Assembly (NCBI GenBank): GCA_020723305.1 | Contig: DYJC01000009.1 | Coordinates: 62,001-126,000, forward strand | DNA: 64,000 bases | Source of the DNA: Desulfosudis oleivorans | Lineage (GTDB): Bacteria; Desulfobacterota; Desulfobacteria; Desulfobacterales; SURF-7 | Reading direction: 5' to 3' | Shown: in pieces, positions 54,978 through 63,598 of the stretch | How positions within the stretch are numbered: position 1 is the stretch's first letter | Layout of the letters: each line of letters opens with the position of its first letter | The notes under the pieces: generated by a model | Database searches by the model: none | Told to the model about the DNA's origin: nothing | Seen by the model: the letters and a program-made list of their open reading frames with translations, nothing else | Position numbers and translations under genes: made by a program

Positions 54978-55946
54978 CTATCTCTTTCTTGCTACACACC
55001 GAAGATGTGAACTTAGATTATTTCGCTGTAGAAATCCCTGCATTCTCTCTAGAAGCAAATCATCCCCTTTGTCCATAATATATCTTAAAAAATACTGATC
55101 TTCAGGAATGTTTTTCCCAGCATTTTTTATGTATTTCATATCCATCAGACCTGGTGTAGTAATTTCCAAGAGTTCAAATCCAGTTTGATTCAACAGGTAT
55201 TCCATTTCTTGAGGAGATGGGAGAAAAATATGATCTAGAGGAAAAATACTCTCCGCTTTTTCTCTTAGAGTCATAATATCAAACCCTGAACCTGCTCTAC
55301 AGGAAGCGATTAACAATCCCCCGGAATTCAATTTTTGTGCAATTCTTTTTAAAAGATCTAAAGGATTCAATTCTCGTTGCAGTACGTCCATCAAACATAT
55401 GATGTCAGCAGAGCCTTCAAAATTTCCCTCATTTTGAATCGGAGGAAGCGATTCTAAAATGTAAAGCCTTTTAACAAAACTTGCCGTATCTAGTGACTCC
55501 ACCCATCCAACAAATTTCCCACCCCAATCAATAACCTTATATTTATCGTTTCCTAAATATCTGCTGATCCTGCCTTCCATCCAACCAAGCTGACGCTCCC
55601 AAAGATCTTTTCGTTTTTCCAACACCAAATTTTGATATTTCTGTGACGCCCTGAAATGAGATAATTCTGAATTATAATAGTAATTAGTAACCACATCTTC
55701 TTCTGGAAAGGCTGCAAGACTTAATGACCAGGTTTGAGGACAGATCGCATACTGAAATCCCCATTTTTTTAAAAGAGTTTCACTACGAGCCTCTCCGCAA
55801 ACCGGACAGGGTATGATTTCTTTTGATATTTTTAAATCATGAACAAAATCCCAGGCAAGTTTTTGTTCCTTTTTATATATATTATCCGGATGAAGATCAT
55901 CTTTTTTAATGTCGGTATCTATAAACTCATAGCGAATCATTCTCAT
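54978..55946 (-). CDS. SAM-dependent methyltransferase-like protein
   Basis: 322 residues. A CPVCGEARSETLL knuckle is near residue 48. The core of a class I methyltransferase follows (KVIDWGGKFVGWVESL as motif I, ADIICLMDVLQRELNPLDLL as motif IV, GGLLIASCRAGSGFDI). FMxx-type motif I is weakened (WGGKF), so activity is uncertain. It heads the group of genes read towards 46545 after a 78-base gap. The substrate is probably a saccharide precursor. Confidence 0.8.
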   Translation of the reverse strand: MRMIRYEFIDTDIKKDDLHPDNIYKKEQKLAWDFVHDLKISKEIIPCPVCGEARSETLLKKWGFQYAICPQTWSLSLAAFPEEDVVTNYYYNSELSHFRASQKYQNLVLEKRKDLWERQLGWMEGRISRYLGNDKYKVIDWGGKFVGWVESLDTASFVKRLYILESLPPIQNEGNFEGSADIICLMDVLQRELNPLDLLKRIAQKLNSGGLLIASCRAGSGFDIMTLREKAESIFPLDHIFLPSPQEMEYLLNQTGFELLEITTPGLMDMKYIKNAGKNIPEDQYFLRYIMDKGDDLLLERMQGFLQRNNLSSHLRCVARKR

Positions 55947-56024
55947 TCTCCCTTTGATCTATTAAATAATAATATGAGAATAAAAATCCTTTTTTTTAAA
56001 AACTACTGATTCAAAAAGACCAGC

Positions 56025-56813
56025 CTAAAGTATATCATTGTTATGAACAACTATCTTGCGACCATCCAAATAGGTCCATTCTGTTTGGATGTTTTCACCC
56101 AACCTAAGATACTGATCTACCAAATCTAAAGTCGACCATTCATCAATGTCTAAAGCTTCACGTTCATCAACAGGGAAAAGTCCAAGATTTCCGTAAAAAA
56201 CAGCAGCCGCTTCGCCTACATCATCTCTTTCATACGCCCTGATAAAGCTATCGCATTTCCACCCTGCAATGGCCCAGCAAATTATATCAATAGGAGATAA
56301 TTCCTGTGAAGGTCTTTTCAGATTGCGAGTAAAGTTAATCGGATTACCGTTCATAAACGTTTCCGCTTTGGTCCTTTTAACTGAAAAAAGGCAATCATAA
56401 TCCCTATCAATAATCTCCTCAACAAATTTGGAAATGGTATCCGGCTTCAACAAGGGAGAAGTTGAGTTCACTTGAAAAAGATAATCACAATCAACTGTTT
56501 TCATAAAATCGTAAAGATAGTGTTCATTGATTACACATCTTTCCCCATTACAAACTCTTGATTTATTCTTTTGCTGACAGGTTGTTCCACCGGATTCCGC
56601 TTTTCTGTGATAAAAATTTATTTTTTCATTTTCTGCAATATCTTTGAATATTTCATTTTCTGAATTCAAATAAATCTTACTGAAAGCGTTAGATTTATTG
56701 CACGCATCAATGGAATATGAACACAATATTTTGTTATTAACCAAAATTAAATTTTTATCAGGAATTCTGGTACTTCCCAGCAATACAGGTATCATTCCTA
56801 TTGTTTTTGGCAT
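56025..56813 (-). CDS. CMP-acylneuraminate/Kdo synthetase-family cytidylyltransferase
   Basis: 262 residues. The nucleotide-binding start GMIPVLLGSTRIPDKNLIL is a variant of the LAR.GSK.ipxKN motif. YLFQVNSTSPLLKPDTISKFVEE contains the metal-binding block, and YDCLFSVKRTKAET follows the family. It activates an acidic sugar (nonulosonate, Kdo or related) as its CMP ester. The hydroxyacid/cyclase genes upstream may build that sugar. A Cys cluster (CQQKNKSRVCNGERC) is inserted near residue 80, unusual for the family and possibly metal-binding. Confidence 0.88.
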   Translation of the reverse strand: MPKTIGMIPVLLGSTRIPDKNLILVNNKILCSYSIDACNKSNAFSKIYLNSENEIFKDIAENEKINFYHRKAESGGTTCQQKNKSRVCNGERCVINEHYLYDFMKTVDCDYLFQVNSTSPLLKPDTISKFVEEIIDRDYDCLFSVKRTKAETFMNGNPINFTRNLKRPSQELSPIDIICWAIAGWKCDSFIRAYERDDVGEAAAVFYGNLGLFPVDEREALDIDEWSTLDLVDQYLRLGENIQTEWTYLDGRKIVVHNNDIL

Positions 56814-56848
56814 GCTGCATTTATCCTTTCAAACTTTATACATTACCG

Positions 56849-57937
56849 TCAGCCTGGCTTCGAAATTGCCATAAAATATTCTTCAAGCCAAATTTGTACC
56901 TGCTTGTTCATTACCAGTTCTGTCTTAAACATTTTTCCAATACCCTGGGTAAGTATGACATTAATTTTTGATCCAACATTTTTTTTATCCTTTTTTAATG
57001 CATATTCGAAATCTTTTATTTTTATTTGATGAAGCGAGAATCCCTCAAAATTTTTTATAAGAAGTCCTTGAATTTTTTTAAATAATTCGAAAGAAATATA
57101 ACCCAATTTTGCTGATAAATAATTGGCTATGTCCATTCCATAACTAACGGCTACACCGTGAGGAATTTTATAATTTGTCAAAGATTCAATGGCATGCCCA
57201 AAGGAATGACCATAATTGAACAGTTGTCGTTCTTTCATATCAAATTCATCTATTTCAATGATCTCCTTTTTAATTTGCAAACTCCTTTTGATCAATCCTT
57301 TAAGAATATTCCGGTCATTTCTGGCTGATTCATAATAAGAGTTAATCTTTCCAAAATCATCCTCGCTTGAAACCAAAAAAAAATGTATCATTTCTCCCAA
57401 GCCTGAACGGATATCCTGGTCTGAAAGGGTCGCTAAAAATCTTGTATCCAGAATTATTTCTATCGGTGGATAAAATGTTCCAAGCTGGTTTTTATATTGA
57501 CCAAAATTAATAGAAGATTTACCACCAATGCAGCTATCGCATTGAGCCAATAATGTTGTAGGATAAAATATCCAATCTACACCGCGGAACAGATTTGAAG
57601 CAATAAAGGCAACGACATCCTGAGTGATTCCTCCTCCAATGGCAATTAATTTGTTGTTTTTCCGAAATTCATTTTCAATCAGGAAACGAATGATCGACTC
57701 AAGCCTTGAATATTCCTTTTGATCTTCTGACGGCTCTATCAAAAATATCTTGCAATGTGACGGAATCTTACTGAGATGTTTATTGTATAATTGATATACT
57801 GTTTTATCGATTATCAATATATCACCCTCTTTCACATGATTTATTAAAAACCTACCAAAATCTTCCGTGAAGAGAACACAATAATCATGGATTGATGATT
57901 TAATAGAAATTTGTTCAGACAATTGTAAAACCTCCAT
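56849..57937 (-). CDS. AroB-like sugar-phosphate cyclase
   Basis: 362 residues, 3-dehydroquinate synthase superfamily. NAD-binding GGGITQDVVAFIASNLFRG, then YPTTLLAQCDSCIGGKSSIN, and the metal ligands Glu in GLGEMIHFFL, His in FNYGHSFGHAIE and His in IPHGVAVSYGM are all present. The family includes aroB, 2-deoxy-scyllo-inosose synthase and the 2-epi-5-epi-valiolone-type cyclases that use sedoheptulose 7-phosphate. GGGITQD instead of GGGVxGD sets it apart from housekeeping AroB. A neighbouring GmhA-like isomerase suggests a heptulose-phosphate substrate, which is inference. Its start overlaps the SDR gene by 23 bases. Confidence 0.88.
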   Translation of the reverse strand: MEVLQLSEQISIKSSIHDYCVLFTEDFGRFLINHVKEGDILIIDKTVYQLYNKHLSKIPSHCKIFLIEPSEDQKEYSRLESIIRFLIENEFRKNNKLIAIGGGITQDVVAFIASNLFRGVDWIFYPTTLLAQCDSCIGGKSSINFGQYKNQLGTFYPPIEIILDTRFLATLSDQDIRSGLGEMIHFFLVSSEDDFGKINSYYESARNDRNILKGLIKRSLQIKKEIIEIDEFDMKERQLFNYGHSFGHAIESLTNYKIPHGVAVSYGMDIANYLSAKLGYISFELFKKIQGLLIKNFEGFSLHQIKIKDFEYALKKDKKNVGSKINVILTQGIGKMFKTELVMNKQVQIWLEEYFMAISKPG

Positions 57938-58667
57938 CTACCGCAATATTTTGCCCTGTTATATATGTATTTAAATCACTGGATAAAAATAAAACTACTT
58001 TCGCAATTTCCTCTGGCTGAGCCAGTCGTTTAAGAGGAATCTGCTCGGCAATATTCAATATTTCCGTTTCTGTATTTGTAGATTTTGTCAGTTCTGTCAT
58101 CGTGAATCCGGGAGATACGGCATTTACAAGAATATTATAAGGTGCAAGATCCACGGATAAAGCTTTTGTGAAGCCTACAATTGCTGATTTCGTTAATGAA
58201 TAGATGGATCGTTTTTTTTTGGTAATGATCCCCCATATAGATGAAATATTAATGATTCTTCCGTGGTTTTGATTGATCATTAATCGACTTACTTTTCGAC
58301 AAATTGCAAACGGGGCATGACAATTGATTTTGGTTATAAAATTGTAATCTTCCATAGTGGTATCATTAATAGGATCAATTCGATTTACGCCTGCATTATT
58401 CACACATATGTCAATCCTGTTATAATTATCGATCACAGACAAAAAATTTTCAAGTGACCTATCTTCTGAAAAATCAACTTGTAAATACCTTCTTCGACTT
58501 TTTTCTCCGCAGCTTCTATTCAGTTCATTTATCTCTTCCATGTTTGTTCCGGTTAATAGTAAATTCGCTCCAGTCTGATAAAAATCATTTGCTATAGCTG
58601 CACCAATGCCGCGCGTTGCACCGGTAACCAGAACCGTTTTTCCCTTAAAATCCAATTTCAGATCCAT
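57915..58667 (-). CDS. SDR-family oxidoreductase (FabG-like)
   Basis: 250 residues. TGATRGIGAAIANDFYQTG binds the cofactor, and NNAGVNR, the Ser in NISSIWGIITKK, YSLTKSAIVGFTKAL (YxxxK) and ITGQNIAVDGGFTIV complete the classical SDR set. It is located between the 2-hydroxyacid dehydrogenase and the cyclase genes and overlaps the latter by 23 bases, so it is likely to act on the cyclised or ketose intermediate. Fatty-acid synthesis is unlikely in this context. Confidence 0.92.
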   Translation of the reverse strand: MDLKLDFKGKTVLVTGATRGIGAAIANDFYQTGANLLLTGTNMEEINELNRSCGEKSRRRYLQVDFSEDRSLENFLSVIDNYNRIDICVNNAGVNRIDPINDTTMEDYNFITKINCHAPFAICRKVSRLMINQNHGRIINISSIWGIITKKKRSIYSLTKSAIVGFTKALSVDLAPYNILVNAVSPGFTMTELTKSTNTETEILNIAEQIPLKRLAQPEEIAKVVLFLSSDLNTYITGQNIAVDGGFTIV

Positions 58668-58676
58668 AACACCTCA

Positions 58677-59612
58677 TTATTTTGAATGGTTATGAACACT
58701 TCTATCCAAATCGAAAAGTAAATTTTTTACCGCAGCGGATTCCATTGATTTTCTACACTGAGTTGTATATGTGGACACATGTGGTGTGAGCAGAACCTGC
58801 TCAAACTCTTTCAACGGACCATCATAAGGTTCTTCTGAGAAAGTATCAATCCATGCAGATTTAACTGTCCCGTTACCCAATGCATGAACGAATGCGTTTT
58901 CATCAATCAATTCCCCTCTTGCAGAGTTAAGTAAAACCATGCCTGACCTCATTTTTTGAAATTCTGCTTCTCCGAGAATCACTGATGTTCCACTTGAATG
59001 CAGCGAAATAACTTCTGCTTCCTTTAAACCAATGTTTAAAGAAACCAGTTTTTCATTCTTCACCAAGTCCGTCTGTTCCAATCGTGGATCGGTAACGTAA
59101 ATATCTGCACCAAAAAATTCGAGATACTCTCCAAATTTTTTTCCAATTCGGCCATAACCGATCAAAAGTATTTTCCTACCTTTCAGACCAACTCCCATCT
59201 GTTTCTTCCAAACACCTTCATGAAGATCTTTATTAAATCTAATAATCCGTCGTCCCATAGATAGCAATGCAGTTAAACATAACTCTGCAACAGCCTCTGT
59301 GGGTCCATCTGGAGTATTAGAAACACGGATATTTAATGCTTCCGCAACGCCCAAATCAATATTATCCATACCAATCCCGACACGTGCTATGGCTTTTAGT
59401 TTTGAGGATGATTTTAAAACCATCTCATTTAGAGGCTCCAGACCGGCGATTAAACCATCAACACCATGTAAGTGCTTTATAATTTCTTCTTCATTCATGC
59501 GCCGCTTATATGGGTTTTCAATTATCTCTGCGCCGGCTTCTTCCAATATTCTCATAGGTTCTTTATCTGTTTCTGCAAATGATGAAACGCTGATAGCCAC
59601 CCGATAGGTCAT
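58677..59612 (-). CDS. D-2-hydroxyacid dehydrogenase (phosphoglycerate dehydrogenase-like)
   Basis: 311 residues from the ATG at 59612, preceded by AAAGGAGTACTTATT; an in-frame upstream codon at 59711 lies inside the SIS gene and is rejected. ILLIGYGRIGKKFGEYL binds NAD. The catalytic triad sits in LLNSARGELIDE (Arg), DTFSEEPYDG (Glu) and LLTPHVSTYT (His). It oxidises or reduces a 2-hydroxyacid/2-oxoacid. In this operon it may act on a sugar acid or provide a three-carbon precursor. It lacks the C-terminal ACT domain of full SerA. Confidence 0.92.
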   Translation of the reverse strand: MTYRVAISVSSFAETDKEPMRILEEAGAEIIENPYKRRMNEEEIIKHLHGVDGLIAGLEPLNEMVLKSSSKLKAIARVGIGMDNIDLGVAEALNIRVSNTPDGPTEAVAELCLTALLSMGRRIIRFNKDLHEGVWKKQMGVGLKGRKILLIGYGRIGKKFGEYLEFFGADIYVTDPRLEQTDLVKNEKLVSLNIGLKEAEVISLHSSGTSVILGEAEFQKMRSGMVLLNSARGELIDENAFVHALGNGTVKSAWIDTFSEEPYDGPLKEFEQVLLTPHVSTYTTQCRKSMESAAVKNLLFDLDRSVHNHSK

Positions 59613-59631
59613 AATAAGTACTCCTTTTTTA

Positions 59632-60210
59632 TTATGCTTTCCTCTCTTCTTCCATAAACTTATCCAGCCAGCAATGTAAAAGTACCTGGTGAGACGCCTC
59701 AACAACGCCATAGGTATCTGCCGGAATATAAAAATTCAAATCCCCCTTTTTCCGAGACCGATTATCCGCCTGCATACCGGATAAAGTAACAATTTTCATT
59801 TCTAATTGCCTAGCTGTCTCAATCGCTCGAATTATATTCGGAGAATTGCCGGAACTGCTGATTGTAACCAATACATCATCGGAATTTGCAAACCGCTTAA
59901 GCGGTATGGAAAAGCAATCTTCATATGAAACATCATTACTCACGGCTGTCATGAGGGCAGCATCATTAAAGGCCAGACTTCGAAGCTCACCATTTTTACT
60001 CGCATCTGCAGCCATATGACTCGCCATCATAGCGCTTGCGCCATTACCAACAAAAAACATTACATCATTTGCTTTTTTTACTTTTTGGGTAATTAAAGAC
60101 CAACGATTTATTCCCTCTTCCTGTTGAATTACATTATTACTGATGTCTGTTACAATCATTGCCTGAAGAGAAGCTTCGATCTCCTTAATATAGCTATTAA
60201 ATGTAATCAT
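59632..60210 (-). CDS. SIS-domain sugar-phosphate isomerase, GmhA-like
   Basis: 192 residues from the ATG at 60210, which follows TTGAGGAGTAAG. SIS motifs: FFVGNGASAMMASHMAADAS and VLVTISSSGNSPNIIRAIE, as in sedoheptulose-7-phosphate isomerase (GmhA). It ends in a helix with HQVLLHCWLDKF, like the GmhA catalytic His region. GmhA makes D-glycero-D-manno-heptose 7-phosphate from sedoheptulose 7-phosphate. Here it lies 19 bases before the hydroxyacid dehydrogenase gene and 9 bases after the Pgl-like gene, all on one transcript. Confidence 0.88.
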   Translation of the reverse strand: MITFNSYIKEIEASLQAMIVTDISNNVIQQEEGINRWSLITQKVKKANDVMFFVGNGASAMMASHMAADASKNGELRSLAFNDAALMTAVSNDVSYEDCFSIPLKRFANSDDVLVTISSSGNSPNIIRAIETARQLEMKIVTLSGMQADNRSRKKGDLNFYIPADTYGVVEASHQVLLHCWLDKFMEEERKA

Positions 60211-60231
60211 CTTACTCCTCAAAAGAAGAAT

Positions 60232-60984
60232 TTATAGAAGTTTCTGATCTGTAAAATAAACCAGATTTCCATGTTCCGGCTTAATTCCTTGAGCTGGACA
60301 ATTCATGGGCTCAAAATCGCCAAATTGAAGTTTTCTTATAATATTTTTCTTTTCTTCTCCAGTTATTAGAAACCAGATGTTTTTGCTTCTGTTTAATAAT
60401 GGATATGACATTGATACCCGTTCATGCCCCTCCGGGCCTCTTCCTGCAGGAATAACCAATTTGTGTTGTTCATATAGTGATCTGTTTTTGGGAAACAAGG
60501 AGGCTGTATGACCATCTGTCCCAACACCCAAAAGTGTCAGATCAAATTCTGGAAATCCGTCACTATTAAAAAAGTTTTTCAGGATTTTTTCATACAGCAA
60601 AGCGGCTTTTTCAGATCCAAATTCGCCTTGAATTCGATACACATTGGATTCAGGGATACCAACATAACGTAGCAAAGTTTCTTGAGTCATCCGGTAGTTG
60701 CTATCAGGATGATCCGGTGGAACACATCGATCATCACTAAAAAAAATAAATATTCGTGTCCAGTCAATATCATATTTTGAAGAAAAGGAGACAATGTAAT
60801 GATTCAAATCAATCGGAGTGCGGCCTCCACCAAGAGCCAAGGTAACAATGTCTCTGCTTTTTAAAATATTATAACACAACAGTAAAAAACAATTTGCAGT
60901 TTTTTCCAATAACTGTCTACGATTCTGGATTACTATAACTTCTGATATAAAATCTTGTCTGTAGTCAAAACGGATATCCATCAT
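60232..60984 (-). CDS. 6-phosphogluconolactonase/glucosamine-6-phosphate isomerase-family protein
   Basis: 250 residues. LALGGGRTPIDLNHYIV, IFFSDDRCVPPDHPDSNYRM and LLGVGTDGHTASLFP are the three signature blocks of 6-phosphogluconolactonase (DevB/Pgl). The last contains the catalytic His. It normally hydrolyses 6-phosphogluconolactone. Its placement at the head of a saccharide gene set next to GmhA-like and cyclase genes suggests it feeds or modifies a phospho-sugar of that pathway. Two ATG codons are adjacent at the start (60984 and 60981). Confidence 0.9.
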   Translation of the reverse strand: MMDIRFDYRQDFISEVIVIQNRRQLLEKTANCFLLLCYNILKSRDIVTLALGGGRTPIDLNHYIVSFSSKYDIDWTRIFIFFSDDRCVPPDHPDSNYRMTQETLLRYVGIPESNVYRIQGEFGSEKAALLYEKILKNFFNSDGFPEFDLTLLGVGTDGHTASLFPKNRSLYEQHKLVIPAGRGPEGHERVSMSYPLLNRSKNIWFLITGEEKKNIIRKLQFGDFEPMNCPAQGIKPEHGNLVYFTDQKLL

Positions 60985-61050
60985 GTCTAAACTCTAACTT
61001 TCTCTGCCTGAATTTCTAAGCAGAATTTTCTCTTAGATTTAGCTTTAAAT

Positions 61051-61848
61051 TTAGTCAAAAGGAATATCATTAAAACTTACAAGAGGAAAAACATCTAATT
61101 TTGTACTCCGGGAGGCGTTAAAAATACATCCATCTGATTTTTGAAAAATATTACGCGCCGCAGTAAAGGCTTCATATTGAATGTCCAGTCTTGGCATAGT
61201 CCAAAGCTCTCCTTCTTTCCGATAGTCCGGATGGAAGTGGTTTACTTCCTGCTGATTTTTCAATAAGACTTCCCCTGATGCGGTTTTGCCGACGGTTTCC
61301 TTTGGGTTGATAAAACTGAAATCAATACCCAGTAGATATATTTCTCTGATCCCCATGTAGTAAGCGATCTGAAGAATGGTAAAAATTACAGTATGCCCTC
61401 CATATGTTCCTCGCAAAAGGTTTTGTGAGAAAGATTGCTGTCGTCTGCCGTCAACTATTTCTGTTTTTAGATCATTATGCCACAATATATCAGTTGAATC
61501 TAAAAAATATTCCTTTACAGAGTTGCTGAAAATTTTTTTTAATTGAAGTCTTTTTATTTTTTCCGCATTCGTTTTAGCAACAACCGTGTCTATAACCGAA
61601 TAGTATGTCGGACGCCATTTTGTTTCAGTAAAGGATAAATATATTTTATTGCACGAAAATGTTATTTCATTTATTAAATGATCAAGGTCGCTGATTTGAA
61701 GACTAGGTCCTGTACCAATAATAAAAGCTCTTTGACCGGTATGAATACCTTTTAATTTTTTTATCTCTGCAAAATTTTTATTGATAACAGGTTTCAGTGT
61801 GTATTTGATTTGATCCTTAGCCCATTTTAGCAGTGGAAATATTTTCAT
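61051..61848 (-). CDS. DUF115 / MptE-like protein, copy 2
   Basis: 265 residues. It is paralogous to the gene at 53121-53975: shared blocks are AFIIGTGPSLQISDL, TFSCNKIYLSFTETKWRPTY, REIYLLGIDFSFINP, VNHFHPDYRKEGELW and CIFNASRSTKLDVFP. It lacks about 30 N-terminal residues of copy 1. The rest of the core is conserved, so both are likely active on related glycan structures. It is preceded by 22 bases from the FkbM gene and followed by a 66-base gap. Confidence 0.85.
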   Translation of the reverse strand: MKIFPLLKWAKDQIKYTLKPVINKNFAEIKKLKGIHTGQRAFIIGTGPSLQISDLDHLINEITFSCNKIYLSFTETKWRPTYYSVIDTVVAKTNAEKIKRLQLKKIFSNSVKEYFLDSTDILWHNDLKTEIVDGRRQQSFSQNLLRGTYGGHTVIFTILQIAYYMGIREIYLLGIDFSFINPKETVGKTASGEVLLKNQQEVNHFHPDYRKEGELWTMPRLDIQYEAFTAARNIFQKSDGCIFNASRSTKLDVFPLVSFNDIPFD

Positions 61849-61870
61849 ATTTTACAAATGATAATTATGG

Positions 61871-62647
61871 TTACGGATTCAAAGACTTCATTCTTCTTTT
61901 AACCAGATCTTCACGCTGCCGGCGATTAGCCCATGAATGATCATTCCTGAACCTTCCGTTTTCTTTTACAAACACCAAATCTAACTGACCCAAAGCATTA
62001 TCGAGCGGCCTGAAATGTCCCCCAAATATGTCATATATGGCATAACCATTATCGTTCATATAATTTAATACATCAATAAATTGTGGTCCATTTATAAAAT
62101 TTTTAAATAATGATGCCTCTAAAATAATTACTTCAATATCATCAAGTATTGGTTTGGCGCCCTCCATGATATCAAGCTCAGCCCCCTGAACATCAACTTT
62201 GAGTAAACAGGGCCCCTGCAATCCTTTTGATAAAACAGCATCTGCAACTGTAATCATTGGAACCTCCCGCTCAACACCATCCACATGATTGCCTTCTACC
62301 TCTTTTAAGCAGGATGAACCGGACAAATCAGGATGAACATTTAGTATTATTTTCCCATTAGTTGATCCTGCTGCCGCGAGAATATATTCTGCATCAAATT
62401 CATCTGCTATTTTTTGTAATACCGGTAAATATTCTTTCAACGGCTCAATTAATAAATGCTTTGCATAAGGAAAATGAATATACAGATCGTATGTTCCATA
62501 TGCTACACCTACATCTATTACCGATTTTGGATGAAAACTCATCGCCAATAGATGTTTAAGTACTTCAGCCATGGTCGCTCGGAGATGAGAACCAGCCTTT
62601 TTCTTTTTTGAAAATATCGATGGAAAAAAGTTTCGCAGTATTCCCAT
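61871..62647 (-). CDS. FkbM-family methyltransferase
   Basis: 258 residues. The FkbM core reads SVIDVGVAYGTYDLYIHF (motif I), HLLIEPLKEYLPVLQKI, IILNVHPDLSGSSC, LLKVDVQGAELDIMEGAKPIL and VIILEASLFKNF. It O-methylates a sugar or related hydroxyl in surface glycans. A basic N-terminus (FSKKKKAG) and no membrane helix suggest a cytoplasmic enzyme. It ends 22 bases before the DUF115 gene. Confidence 0.92.
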   Translation of the reverse strand: MGILRNFFPSIFSKKKKAGSHLRATMAEVLKHLLAMSFHPKSVIDVGVAYGTYDLYIHFPYAKHLLIEPLKEYLPVLQKIADEFDAEYILAAAGSTNGKIILNVHPDLSGSSCLKEVEGNHVDGVEREVPMITVADAVLSKGLQGPCLLKVDVQGAELDIMEGAKPILDDIEVIILEASLFKNFINGPQFIDVLNYMNDNGYAIYDIFGGHFRPLDNALGQLDLVFVKENGRFRNDHSWANRRQREDLVKRRMKSLNP

Positions 62648-62720
62648 AAATTAAGACCTAAATGTATTGATCGATTATACTCAAATCAAATACTGATTGT
62701 TTTTGGCGACACATAATGAA

Positions 62721-63575
62721 CTACCCGAATTTTGATATCAATCTTTCAACTGCCTTAAATTTATTTTCAGATACCAGACTTTTTAACAGTTTCCATGGAG
62801 GATTTCCATAAATCTTGCTGATAATGCTGGTATTAAAATAAAGATCAATGTCATTTTCAGCATAAAATTTATTTAAACTTGGAAATAATAGATTCTTTTT
62901 ATATCGCTTGGAGCTGTGTGTTTGATTCCCAAAAACATTATTTTTCCCATGCATTCTATAAACACCTAAACATTCATTTATTGCAGCAACCTCTCCAAAG
63001 CAAAAACACGTTCTAGTCAAATAACCATCCGCACAAGTTTTAAAGATAGCGGGTATAGGCAGCACTTTTTCTATAATATCTTTCCTGAAAGATAAGCCTG
63101 AGGTTGGTACAAACAGTGGTAAAATTTTATTTTTTTTTGTATATTCGAAATAATTACCAACTATCAGTATATCTTTGTATTTATGACCTGTTAGTTCATC
63201 ATTGATTTTAATCTGCAAATTATGTTGCACAAACGCAGTATTTGGATGCTTATTAAAAGCATCATTCACATTGGACAGCTTATTCTCAAACCAGTAATCA
63301 TCACTATCCAAAAAACAGATGACCTCGCCTTTTGCAACGGAAACAGCAGAAGTAAAACTGGCTCCCTGTCCATAATTTTTAGAGTTAAAAATTGGATGTA
63401 TTATATCAGCATGATTACGATGAAACCCATTAATAATTTCTCTTGAAGTATCAGTGGAAGCATCATCTACAATAATATATTCAAAATCTGAAAAATTCTG
63501 TCTGAGAACACTTTCAATCGCTTCTGATAAATATTGTTCTCCATTGAAATTTGATGTGATTACAGATATTCTCAT
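62721..63575 (-). CDS. GT2-family glycosyltransferase
   Basis: 284 residues, GT-A fold. SVITSNFNGEQYLSEAIESVL, IIVDDASTDTSREII and VICFLDSDDYWFENKL (DxD-type motif) are the family marks, with GLSFRKDIIEKVLPI further on. It transfers a sugar from a nucleotide donor with inversion, probably in capsule or O-antigen assembly. It ends 73 bases before the FkbM gene. Confidence 0.93.
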   Translation of the reverse strand: MRISVITSNFNGEQYLSEAIESVLRQNFSDFEYIIVDDASTDTSREIINGFHRNHADIIHPIFNSKNYGQGASFTSAVSVAKGEVICFLDSDDYWFENKLSNVNDAFNKHPNTAFVQHNLQIKINDELTGHKYKDILIVGNYFEYTKKNKILPLFVPTSGLSFRKDIIEKVLPIPAIFKTCADGYLTRTCFCFGEVAAINECLGVYRMHGKNNVFGNQTHSSKRYKKNLLFPSLNKFYAENDIDLYFNTSIISKIYGNPPWKLLKSLVSENKFKAVERLISKFG

Positions 63576-63598
63576 TGATCTATTAATAGCTTAAACGT

